This document shows, piece by piece, positions 1 to 5,714 of a stretch of 7,179 nt of DNA. The notes under the pieces are model-generated. The model ran no database searches, had not been told where the DNA came from, and saw only the letters and a list, made by a program, of their open reading frames with translations. The stretch comes from Eubacteriales Family XIII. Incertae Sedis bacterium (GTDB taxonomy: Bacteria > Bacillota > Clostridia > Peptostreptococcales > Anaerovoracaceae), in the NCBI GenBank assembly GCA_031255695.1, contig JAIRSA010000189.1, forward strand, positions 1 to 7,179, given 5' to 3'. Both the position numbers and the translations under genes were made by a program. Numbering within the stretch: position 1 is the first letter of the stretch; each line of letters begins with the position of its first letter.

Positions 1-861
1 CTGCTGGGGATCCTGCTCGCGGCCGACCTTGCCGGGGAATCGTCCCTGCTTATGTCGCTCGCGCTGATGCTGATCGTCATACTCATGCAGTCGGCGGCGA
101 ACACGCTGAATGATTATTACGATTTCGTCAAGGGGACGGACCGCCCTGAGAATTCGAACGATCCGGCCGATGCGGTGCTGGTCTACAACTGCATCGACCC
201 CGCCCATGTGCGGGCGCTCGGCTTCGCCTTCCTGTGCGCGGCGGGCGCATTGGGCGCCTACGTCGTCGCGGAAGGCGGGCTCGTGCCCCTGGCCGCCGGG
301 GCGGCCGGAGGGCTGGCTGTCATCGCATATTCCGCAGGGAAGTCCCCTATCTCGTATCTGCCGCTCGGCGAGCTGCTGTCGGGGATTGCCATGGGGGGGC
401 TTGTGCCGTTCGCGGCCTTTGCCGCCTTCACGCGGGAGGCGCGTTTCGATGTGCTGCTATATAGCCTGCCCTGCATTATCGGCGTCGGGCTTGTGATGAT
501 GACGAACAATATATGCGATATAGAGCGCGACAGGGAATCCGGGCGCAAGACCCTGCCGGCGCTGTTGGGGCGCGAGAGGGCGCGGCTGCTGTACCGGGCG
601 CTCTTCATAGCGATGCTGCTGAGCCTGCCTGTCATAGCCGCCCTGCATTTCCGGCATGTAGGCGCCGCCATGCTCCCTGCCCTGCTACTTGGGGCGAATG
701 TATTCAGGAAGCAGCTGAACATGCCGCTCATGCCTGATGGGCGCGAGGCGTGCATGAAGGGCATGACGCAGTCGGCCGTCCTCGCCTACTCCGCCTATTT
801 TTCAGTGATCGTGGCGGATATGCTGGCCGGCGCGCACATCATCGCGCTGCCCGGCCTATAG
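1..861 (+). CDS. menA: UbiA-family prenyltransferase, MenA/DmkA type (5' partial)
   Basis: An integral membrane enzyme expected to transfer a polyprenyl chain from its diphosphate to 1,4-dihydroxy-2-naphthoate, the step that makes demethylmenaquinone. The frame is open from base 1, so the start and about half of the first membrane helix lie outside; 286 residues remain. Seen directly: the first Asp-rich motif NDYYDFVKGTD at residues 37-47, the second DIERDRESGRKTL at about 173-185, the MenA-like SPISYLPLGEL loop near 116-126, and several hydrophobic helices between them. Both Mg/diphosphate-binding motifs are intact. It ends with TAG at 859-861. The next gene is a polyprenyl diphosphate synthase, its natural partner. 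The substrate is inferred from MenA-like motifs and this neighbour; a DmkA role in flavin-based extracellular electron transfer is an alternative that cannot be separated here. Family assignment is sure, exact quinone less so. Confidence 0.88.
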   Translation: MLGILLAADLAGESSLLMSLALMLIVILMQSAANTLNDYYDFVKGTDRPENSNDPADAVLVYNCIDPAHVRALGFAFLCAAGALGAYVVAEGGLVPLAAGAAGGLAVIAYSAGKSPISYLPLGELLSGIAMGGLVPFAAFAAFTREARFDVLLYSLPCIIGVGLVMMTNNICDIERDRESGRKTLPALLGRERARLLYRALFIAMLLSLPVIAALHFRHVGAAMLPALLLGANVFRKQLNMPLMPDGREACMKGMTQSAVLAYSAYFSVIVADMLAGAHIIALPGL

Positions 862-863
862 GA

Positions 864-1017
864 GCGCCCCGCCGCATATGGGGCGGGCGATCACCGCCGC
901 GCATGTCCGGAAATGGCAGTCCGGGCGCCCCGCCACACATGGGGCTGCGCATTGGCGAAAGCCTCAAATACGTGGCCCCGCTTGGGCGGCACCCACACAC
1001 GGGGCGGGCGTATTGGC
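864..1017. repeat. Three imperfect GC-rich repeat/hairpin elements between the prenyltransferase and synthase genes
   Basis: The 254-base gap 862-1115 holds three related units. Unit A (864-889) contains CGCCCC (865-870) complementary to GGGGCG (880-885). Unit B (925-956) begins GCGCCCCGCC like unit A, and its GCCCC (927-931) can pair with GGGGC (941-945). Unit C (about 974-1017) contains GGCCCCGC and then CACACACGGGGCGGGCG. Units B and C share CACACAyGGGGC followed by GCGyATTGGC. I see no coding potential. No stem is followed by a T run, so these are not clear Rho-independent terminators. Unit A could still end or stabilise the upstream mRNA. The TTGGC end of unit C overlaps the -35 box of the synthase promoter. 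Function unknown. Confidence 0.45.
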
Positions 1018-1041
1018 AGGCAGCAAAAAAATATACATAAT
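1013..1041 (+). promoter_or_regulatory. Predicted sigma70-type promoter of the polyprenyl synthase gene
   Basis: TTGGCA at 1013-1018 (5 of 6 to TTGACA) is followed after 17 bases by CATAAT at 1036-1041 (5 of 6 to TATAAT), in a locally A-rich stretch. Transcription would begin near 1048 and leave a leader of about 68 bases. The leader contains the 10-base palindrome ATATCGATAT (1059-1068) and a 5-bp hairpin, TGCGC (1083-1087) with GCGCA (1092-1096), just ahead of the ribosome binding site. Confidence 0.5.
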
Positions 1042-1115
1042 ATTATGCGACAGACATGATATCGATATAGGCATTACGCTGGTGCGCGGCTGCGCATGCG
1101 GGACAGGAGGGCAAT

Positions 1116-2102
1116 GTGCTTTATTACGGAGATATTGACGAATTGGAAAATGATATTGGGCGTGTCGACGCCTATATGGCGGAATATCTGCACGATACGA
1201 GCATGAACCCCATGCTCAACGCTGTACTGGAGACGATAATAGCCACGAAAGGCAAGAAAGTCCGCCCGCTGCTCCTGCTGCTGGCAGGCAGGTTCGGCCC
1301 GCAGTGGCCAGAGTCGCGCGACAGGCTGTGCAAGATGGCGGCCTGCATCGAGATGATACACATGGCCTCGCTGATACACGACGATATCGTGGACGACGCC
1401 CCTACGCGACGCGGCCGCGAGACGGTCCAGTCGCGCTTCGGGAAGGATATGGCCGTGTACGCGGGCGACTTTGTCATGAGCCGCATACTCTACTACCTCT
1501 TCCGCGAAGCCACCCCTGAGACGGGCATGCTGCTCGCGAAGACGGTCGAGAGCATGTGCTACGGGGAGATGTGCCAGCTGACGTGCAATTTCAACACAGA
1601 AACGACGATGAGCGACTACCTCAGCAATATATACGGCAAGACCGCCTCCCTGTTCATCGCCACATGCAGGATAGGCGCCGCCGAGAGCGGCTGCGGCGTG
1701 CAGAGCACGGAGGTGTTCAGCGAGATCGGCAAGCATATCGGCTATCTGTTCCAGCTCCGGGACGATCTGCTGAATTTCGTCTCCAACGTCCAGCGCGAAG
1801 GCAAGCCGGTGTTCACCGATTTCCTGAACGGGACATACACGCTGCCCATACTCCACACGCTGGGCCATCCGCATCACGGCTCGCGGCTCAAGGAGATGCT
1901 GAGGGCGGCAAGCTTCGGGGGCGCCTCCGCAATAGAGCTGGAAGAGATACGCAGCCTCATAATACAGTGCAAAGGCATAGAGTTCACGCGCAGCATGATC
2001 AGGGCGCATGCGGCCGAAGCGCGGGAACTGCTGACTAATCTGCCGCGCAAGCAGGCAGCGAGAGGCATACGCGCAATGCTCGATTATTTGGAGGGGGAAT
2101 AG
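1116..2102 (+). CDS. hepT: trans-polyprenyl diphosphate synthase (HepT/DmkB-like)
   Basis: A soluble all-alpha isoprenyl synthase of 328 residues that condenses isopentenyl diphosphate onto an allylic primer to make the quinone side chain. The start is GTG at 1116, chosen because AGGAGG (1105-1110) lies 5 bases upstream; the ATG at 1114 is in another frame. Motifs in order: GKKVRP (46-51), first Asp-rich motif HDDIVDDA (88-95) with the following RRG (98-100), GKTASLF (174-180), second Asp-rich region FQLRDDLLN (212-220), then GKPVFTDFLNGTYTLPIL (229-246). Ala at 84, five residues before the first Asp-rich motif, is a small residue and fits a medium or long chain product. Odd: the last residue of the second motif is Asn (DDLLN) where DDxxD is usual. 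The gene follows a MenA-type prenyltransferase but has its own promoter. Chain length cannot be read safely from sequence. Confidence 0.88.
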   Translation: MLYYGDIDELENDIGRVDAYMAEYLHDTSMNPMLNAVLETIIATKGKKVRPLLLLLAGRFGPQWPESRDRLCKMAACIEMIHMASLIHDDIVDDAPTRRGRETVQSRFGKDMAVYAGDFVMSRILYYLFREATPETGMLLAKTVESMCYGEMCQLTCNFNTETTMSDYLSNIYGKTASLFIATCRIGAAESGCGVQSTEVFSEIGKHIGYLFQLRDDLLNFVSNVQREGKPVFTDFLNGTYTLPILHTLGHPHHGSRLKEMLRAASFGGASAIELEEIRSLIIQCKGIEFTRSMIRAHAAEARELLTNLPRKQAARGIRAMLDYLEGE

Positions 2103-2133
2103 TTCTATACATAAAATTTTTTTAAATTTTGTA

Positions 2134-2161
2134 TTTAAAATTCCAAATTATGTGATATAAT
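2134..2161 (+). promoter_or_regulatory. Predicted extended -10 promoter for the transglutaminase/pilus operon
   Basis: TGATATAAT at 2153-2161 is a perfect extended -10 (TGn plus TATAAT). The -35 is weak: TTTAAA at 2134-2139 with a 16-base spacer. It lies in an AT-rich region between stop 2102 and start 2240. Transcription would start near 2168, giving a leader of about 72 bases that carries a 16-bp tandem repeat. An alternative start is TTGACA (2182-2187), 16 bases before TATTAA (2204-2209), made from the repeat itself. Confidence 0.55.
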
Positions 2162-2180
2162 CTTTTTAGGGGTTTCCACT

Positions 2181-2212
2181 ATTGACATATTAGCAAATTG
2201 ACATATTAACAA
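2181..2212. repeat. Two-copy 16-bp tandem repeat ahead of the transglutaminase gene
   Basis: ATTGACATATTAGCAA (2181-2196) is followed at once by ATTGACATATTAACAA (2197-2212), with one mismatch. The repeat lies between the predicted promoter and the start codon at 2240. Each copy contains a perfect TTGACA. It may be a two-site operator, or a duplicated -35 region giving alternative promoters. Confidence 0.75.
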
Positions 2213-2239
2213 AAGATATTGGGATAAGGGGTATGTTCG

Positions 2240-3208
2240 ATGAGGATTGGCTTTAAAAAGGTTTTCGTGTGCAGCAAGCGCCGATTGGTTTTATTGGCGC
2301 TGTTTGTTGTCTCATTCATAGCTTTGATCGGCGTGGCAGGGTCCGTCCCGCCTGCCGCCTATCAGCCCGAAATGGTCTTCGTGCACGCCGCGCAGAAAAT
2401 ACCGGCCACCATGCCGCAGCTTACCGGGGTGACGGAGCACAAGAACGAAAAGGCGTCCATCGACGCATCCAACCTTTCCGAAGGATATGTGATCATTAAG
2501 TATACCGGCGGCAAGCCCGTACCCATCAAGGTCCAGATCACGAAGAGCGGCGGCGCCACCTACACATACGATCTTTCCAGCACGGGGAGTGCCGAAATAT
2601 TCCCGCTGTCTGAAGGCGACGGCGACTACACTGTCAATATCTACGAGAATGTCCAGGGCAACAAGTACGCGCTGGCCTACGGCCATACGCTCAGCCTCCG
2701 CCTACGCGACAGCTTCCTTCCTTTTATGTACACAAACCAGTATGTGTCATACACACCGGCTTCAAGCGCTGTGCAGTATGCCGCCACGATAACGGCGGGC
2801 GCTGCCAACGATTTCCAGAAACTCGAAAAAATATATGATTTTGTCGTCAAGAATTTTTCATACGACTATGCCCTGGCCAAGGCCCCGCCCACCGGGTACA
2901 TCCCCAACCTGGATGCGGTGTTCGCCTCGAAAAAGGGCATATGCTTCGATTACGCCTCACTCGCCAGCGCCATGCTGAGGTCACAGGGCATACCGACAAA
3001 GCTGGTGATAGGCTATGCGGGCACGGCCTACCATGCGTGGATCAACGTGTTTGTCGAAAATGTCGGCTGGATTGAAAAGGCCATATATTTCGACGGCGAG
3101 AAGTTCACGCTCCTGGATCCTACATTCGCTTCAAGCGCGGAGTCGAGCCCGGAGGTGTATAAATATATTGGTGACGGCACTAACTATACCGTAAAGTACG
3201 TGCGTTGA
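2240..3208 (+). CDS. Exported or membrane-anchored transglutaminase-like domain protein
   Basis: A 322-residue protein with an N-terminal basic stretch (KRR at 13-15) and a hydrophobic segment at about 16-34 acting as signal anchor or signal peptide (possible cut after VAG at 32-34), so it should sit outside the membrane. Residues about 60-155 look beta-rich. The C-terminal transglutaminase-like core holds the full triad: Cys235 in KGICFDYAS, His265 in AYHAWINV, Asp293 in LLDPTF. In bacteria this fold includes proteases and amidases as well as cross-linking enzymes, so the reaction is not known. AAGGGG (2226-2231) lies 8 bases before ATG 2240. It ends 16 bases before the PilC-like gene, which suggests shared transcription and a possible role in processing or attaching pilus or cell-wall material; that role is inference. 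The domain call is firm. Confidence 0.88.
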   Translation: MRIGFKKVFVCSKRRLVLLALFVVSFIALIGVAGSVPPAAYQPEMVFVHAAQKIPATMPQLTGVTEHKNEKASIDASNLSEGYVIIKYTGGKPVPIKVQITKSGGATYTYDLSSTGSAEIFPLSEGDGDYTVNIYENVQGNKYALAYGHTLSLRLRDSFLPFMYTNQYVSYTPASSAVQYAATITAGAANDFQKLEKIYDFVVKNFSYDYALAKAPPTGYIPNLDAVFASKKGICFDYASLASAMLRSQGIPTKLVIGYAGTAYHAWINVFVENVGWIEKAIYFDGEKFTLLDPTFASSAESSPEVYKYIGDGTNYTVKYVR

Positions 3209-3224
3209 TGGAGGAAAAGATTAT

Positions 3225-4295
3225 ATGAACAACGATTCGGCAGCTAAAAAAAGTGTCAAACAATTGAACTCAAATGAGCTTTCTGTGTTCTGCCTTAAAC
3301 TCTCCATGATGATTAAATCTGGCATAAACGTGGAGAAAAGCATGTCGATACTCTATGAGGATGCGGTGTCGGATGCCGACAAAGCGCTTCTGTCCGAGAT
3401 CTATGGCCCTGTCGAGGAGGGGTGCAGCCTGTCTACGGCGCTTGCGCGCACGGGCCGCTTCCCTGCCCACATGATAAGGATGATCGATATCGGGCAGATC
3501 ACCGGCAAGCTGCAGTCAGTGCTGGCGGGCCTTTCCGAATTCTACCGCAGGGAGGCCGCTATTTCCAAGATGATAAGGAACACGGTCATGTATCCGGCCG
3601 TGATGCTGGTGGTCACGGCCGTGATCCTCTTCGTGCTGGTGTCGCAGGTGCTGCCTGTGTTCCAGCAGGTGTTCCGGGACATGGGCGCCGACATATCCGC
3701 CCCGGCCGCGGCGCTTGTGCAGCTGGGCGACGCCAGCAAGTATGTGGCCGAGGCCGTAGCCGCGTTCTTCTGCGCGATCATCGTCGTGGCAGGGCTGATG
3801 GGGCTTACGCACAGCGGGCGGGCGCGCCTGGGCAGGGCCGCCGACATGCTGCTGTTCAGGAACAAGCTGAACATATCGATCGCAAGGAGCCGTTTCGCCT
3901 CCGCCATGTCGCTGATGCTTTCGAGCGGGCTGAACATGAACGAGGCGCTGAAGCGTTCCGAAGAGCTTATCGGCGGCGGCGTTTTCGCGGACGGCATCAA
4001 GGAATGCGGCGATAAGATAGAAGCCGGGGACACCTTCCCCAAGGCCGCCGCGGACGCGGGGCTGTTTACCGGCATGCAGTCGGGCATACTCTCCGCAGGC
4101 TTCCGTTCCGGCATCACCGAGCAGGCCATGGACGAGGTGGCGCGGCTGTGCGAGGAAGACTCGGACACATTGCTGCTGCGTGTGGTCAACAAGACCGAGC
4201 CCGCGCTGATCATAGTCCTGGCGCTCGCGGTAGGGCTCGTGCTTCTGTCGGTCATGCTGCCCCTCATAGGGATGATGACGGCCATAGGAGTATAG
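3225..4295 (+). CDS. pilC: PilC/GspF-family inner-membrane platform protein of a type IV pilus system
   Basis: A 356-residue polytopic membrane protein, the platform on which the assembly and retraction ATPases act. It shows the duplicated T2SSF layout: first domain about 20-145, with FCLKLSMMIKSGINVEKSM (22-40) and MIDIGQITGKL (86-96) ending in a helix at about 124-147; second domain about 222-348, with SRFASAMSLMLSSGLNMNEAL (222-242) and a last helix at about 327-350; another membrane segment lies near 178-194. It is somewhat shorter than the roughly 400 residues common in Gram-negative PilC. GGAGG (3210-3214) lies 10 bases before ATG 3225. The next gene starts 3 bases after its stop, with the ribosome site AGGAG (4286-4290) inside this gene, so the two are likely translationally coupled. 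The family is sure; pilus rather than type II secretion is inferred from PilT downstream. Confidence 0.92.
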   Translation: MNNDSAAKKSVKQLNSNELSVFCLKLSMMIKSGINVEKSMSILYEDAVSDADKALLSEIYGPVEEGCSLSTALARTGRFPAHMIRMIDIGQITGKLQSVLAGLSEFYRREAAISKMIRNTVMYPAVMLVVTAVILFVLVSQVLPVFQQVFRDMGADISAPAAALVQLGDASKYVAEAVAAFFCAIIVVAGLMGLTHSGRARLGRAADMLLFRNKLNISIARSRFASAMSLMLSSGLNMNEALKRSEELIGGGVFADGIKECGDKIEAGDTFPKAAADAGLFTGMQSGILSAGFRSGITEQAMDEVARLCEEDSDTLLLRVVNKTEPALIIVLALAVGLVLLSVMLPLIGMMTAIGV

Positions 4296-4298
4296 CAT

Positions 4299-4643
4299 AT
4301 GATAATACAAAGCAGAGTGCGGCAGTTCTTCAGGACTGCATTGCCGGCGATAATATTCTTGGTGGCGCTTGCCGTCTTCGTGGCCTTCGTGTCCGGCATT
4401 TCGGGCAAGTCGGAATCCGAGGGCATGCAGCTCACATACGAAAGCGTGCGGCGCGCGGCCGTGCAGTGCTATGCCCTTGAAGGCGGCTACCCCGTCGACT
4501 TCGAGTACCTGAAAGAGCATTATGGCATACAGCCCGACGAGGGCAAGTACGTCATCTATTATGAATATATCGCTTCGAACCTTATGCCTGACATAACCGT
4601 CGTGCCCGCTTCGGCGGCACAGTTCGCAGAACAGCACAGGTAG
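4299..4643 (+). CDS. Small single-TM pseudopilin-like protein of the pilus operon
   Basis: A 114-residue protein not recognised as a named family. One membrane segment spans about 14-34. After it the text RRAAVQCYALEGGYP (51-65) then LEYLKEHYGI-like FEYLKEHYGI (68-77) resembles the helix-to-loop part of type IV pilins and pseudopilins, where a phrase such as 'a..qcya.eG.YP' is common. Unlike true prepilins, no Gly/Ala followed by a hydrophobic run with Glu at +5 is present, so prepilin peptidase cleavage is doubtful and it may stay membrane-anchored. AGGAG (4286-4290) is 8 bases ahead of ATG 4299. It lies between PilC and the DUF4860-like gene with short spacing on both sides. A minor structural or assembly component is the best inference. 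Confidence 0.72.
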   Translation: MIIQSRVRQFFRTALPAIIFLVALAVFVAFVSGISGKSESEGMQLTYESVRRAAVQCYALEGGYPVDFEYLKEHYGIQPDEGKYVIYYEYIASNLMPDITVVPASAAQFAEQHR

Positions 4644-4652
4644 GTAAAAAAA

Positions 4653-5141
4653 ATGCAGATGAAACAAGGTTCTTCCATTACGGATACGGCTGTAGTCCTC
4701 CTTCTTATCGGGATCTTCGTGCTGCTTGCCACAGGGGTTTTGACGCTGGGCGTCTCCGTATACAACAACACCACTGTATCAGCTTCGGAAAACTATACCC
4801 ACCGCACGGCGCTGTCGTACATAGCGAACCAGGTGCGGCGGGGCGACACGGCGGGCGGCATAGAGGTGCGCAGCCTTGACGGCGTGGACGCGCTGGCCCT
4901 GCGCAGCGAGATAGGCGGCACCGGCTACATCACATACCTATACTGCTACGACGGGCAGCTGCGCGAGCTTTTCACCGAGGAAGGCGTGGAGCAGGAGCTG
5001 GCCTCCGGCACGGTGGTGATGCCGCTGGCGGAGCTGGGCTTCAGCCTTGACGGAGGCAATATAGACGTTACCGCCACCGATGGGGCCGGGAACGCGCGCA
5101 GCCTGATACTGTCGCCGCGCTCAGGCGTGGCGGAAGGGTAA
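4653..5141 (+). CDS. DUF4860-like single-TM protein, probable minor pilin-like component
   Basis: A 162-residue protein with one N-terminal hydrophobic helix (about 12-36) followed by an outside domain. The stretch RTALSYIANQVRRGD (51-65) and then TYLYCYDGQLRELF (94-107) match what I remember of the DUF4860 family of Gram-positive pilus-type loci, and the layout recalls PilW/GspJ-like minor pseudopilins. There is no clear prepilin cleavage signal: the residues before the helix read QGSSITDTAVV. Spacing to the previous gene is 9 bases; the ribosome site is weak (AGG runs near 4638-4645, then an A-run up to ATG 4653), so translation may depend on the upstream gene. It is the last gene before a 132-base gap with inverted repeats. 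The family label is from memory and needs a profile search. Confidence 0.7.
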   Translation: MQMKQGSSITDTAVVLLLIGIFVLLATGVLTLGVSVYNNTTVSASENYTHRTALSYIANQVRRGDTAGGIEVRSLDGVDALALRSEIGGTGYITYLYCYDGQLRELFTEEGVEQELASGTVVMPLAELGFSLDGGNIDVTATDGAGNARSLILSPRSGVAEG

Positions 5142-5152
5142 GCGGAGCGATG

Positions 5153-5209
5153 CTGTTATCCAACTAAAATCATCGCGCAAATATTATCCACGCTTTAGTC
5201 GGAGAACAG
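5153..5209. repeat. 16-base imperfect inverted repeat in the gap before the prepilin gene
   Basis: The left arm CTGTTATCCAACTAAA (5153-5168) is complementary to the right arm TTTAGTCGGAGAACAG (5194-5209) at 14 of 16 positions; three further outer pairs (two of them wobble) are possible at 5150-5152 with 5210-5212. Arms are separated by 25 bases and their centres are 41 bp apart, close to four helical turns. A second perfect 6-base pair, GCGATG (5147-5152) and CATCGC (5171-5176), brackets the left arm. It can be read as paired protein sites on DNA or as an RNA fold. Confidence 0.6.
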
Positions 5210-5229
5210 TGTAAATTATTTTTTATATC
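5200..5229 (+). promoter_or_regulatory. Putative control element/promoter of the prepilin gene (CGGAGAACAGT box)
   Basis: CGGAGAACAGT at 5200-5210 occurs again before pilT at 6324-6334. From its CGGAGA half there are 18 bases to TATATC (5224-5229, 4 of 6 to the -10 consensus). The box starts exactly 74 bases before ATG 5274, as the other does before ATG 6398. There is no TTGACA-like -35, so if this is a promoter it would need an activator or an alternative sigma factor. The reading as a promoter is inference. Confidence 0.4.
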
Positions 5230-5234
5230 TGGCT

Positions 5235-5261
5235 TTGTGGCGGCCGGACGGGCCGCAATAA
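5235..5261 (+). other. GC-rich hairpin next to the prepilin ribosome binding site
   Basis: GCGGCC (5240-5245) and GGCCGC (5251-5256) form a perfect 6-bp stem with loop GGACG. Weak outer pairs (U-A, G-U) after one mismatch extend it to 5235-5261. The Shine-Dalgarno GGAGG at 5263-5267 starts two bases after the extended stem. No T run follows, so it is not a typical terminator; it may affect ribosome access or protect the 5' end of a processed mRNA. Confidence 0.4.
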
Positions 5262-5273
5262 TGGAGGCAATGG

Positions 5274-5714
5274 ATGAAAAACGGGAATTCGCGCCCGGCG
5301 CTCTTCCTCACAGAGATGATTGTCGCAATCCTTATATTCGCGCTATGCATGGGCGTATGCGGCGGCATGTTCGTTCGTGCGTTCACTGCGTCGTCCAAGA
5401 GCACGAACCTGAACAATGCCGTATTCATAGCGGAGAGCCTGGCTGAGTCCTTCCGCTCGCATGACGATCTGCAGGAGATGGCCGAAAAGCTCGGCGGCTT
5501 CCTCGGCGACGATATGCAGACGCTCACCCTGTACTATGACAAGGGCTGGGGCTATAGCGAGCATCTGAGGGACGCCGGTTTCGCCGTTACCATAACGGCG
5601 GCGTCAGGCGGCGATGCGATCAGGACAGCCGATATCTCAGTATATGGAGGCACTGGGCTCATTCTGGAGCTCAAGTCGTCCAAGAACATATTGCTGGAGG
5701 CCGGGAAACGATGA
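5274..5714 (+). CDS. PilV-like minor prepilin (class III signal peptide)
   Basis: A 146-residue protein whose N-terminus reads as a type IV prepilin: short leader with basic residues (MKNGNSRPA), then LFLTEMIVAILIFAL (10-24). Aligning to the canonical G/FTLIEM pattern puts the cut after Ala9 and the conserved Glu14 at +5. Ala instead of Gly at -1 is unusual but tolerated by some prepilin peptidases. The hydrophobic helix runs to about residue 33; a soluble domain follows, including NNAVFIAESLAESF (47-60), a phrase common in PilV/GspI-type minor pseudopilins. GGAGG (5263-5267) is 6 bases before ATG 5274; the ATG at 5270 is in another frame. The last four bases ATGA (5711-5714) overlap the next gene's start. 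It follows the CGGAGAACAGT element and so may be under separate control. Likely a minor pilin that primes or tips the fibre. Confidence 0.8.
   Translation: MKNGNSRPALFLTEMIVAILIFALCMGVCGGMFVRAFTASSKSTNLNNAVFIAESLAESFRSHDDLQEMAEKLGGFLGDDMQTLTLYYDKGWGYSEHLRDAGFAVTITAASGGDAIRTADISVYGGTGLILELKSSKNILLEAGKR

Noticed and set aside
878..1138. Short plus-strand open frames in the gap between the prenyltransferase and synthase genes.
   Set aside because: No good ribosome binding site, low-complexity GC-repeat composition, and overlap with the promoter and start of the synthase.
1074..2009. A 311-codon open frame on the minus strand over the polyprenyl synthase gene.
   Set aside because: Opposite a gene with all family motifs; composition is that of a shadow frame and no domain is visible.
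2103..2150. AATTTT/AAAATT hairpin with T runs after the synthase gene as a terminator.
   Set aside because: The stem is all A-T and too weak; the stretch is better explained as the AT-rich upstream part of the next promoter.
3516..4667. A 383-codon open frame on the minus strand over pilC and the next gene.
   Set aside because: It lies opposite clear pilC coding sequence, is rich in His, Arg and Gln as expected of an antisense shadow in GC-rich DNA, and shows no recognisable domain.
5153..5209. The inverted repeat as the ends of an invertible promoter or small mobile element.
   Set aside because: Only 25 bases lie between the arms, there is no recombinase gene nearby and no flanking target duplication is seen.
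5240..5256. The GCGGCC/GGCCGC stem as a Rho-independent terminator.
   Set aside because: It is followed by AATAATGGAGG and not by a T run on the coding strand.
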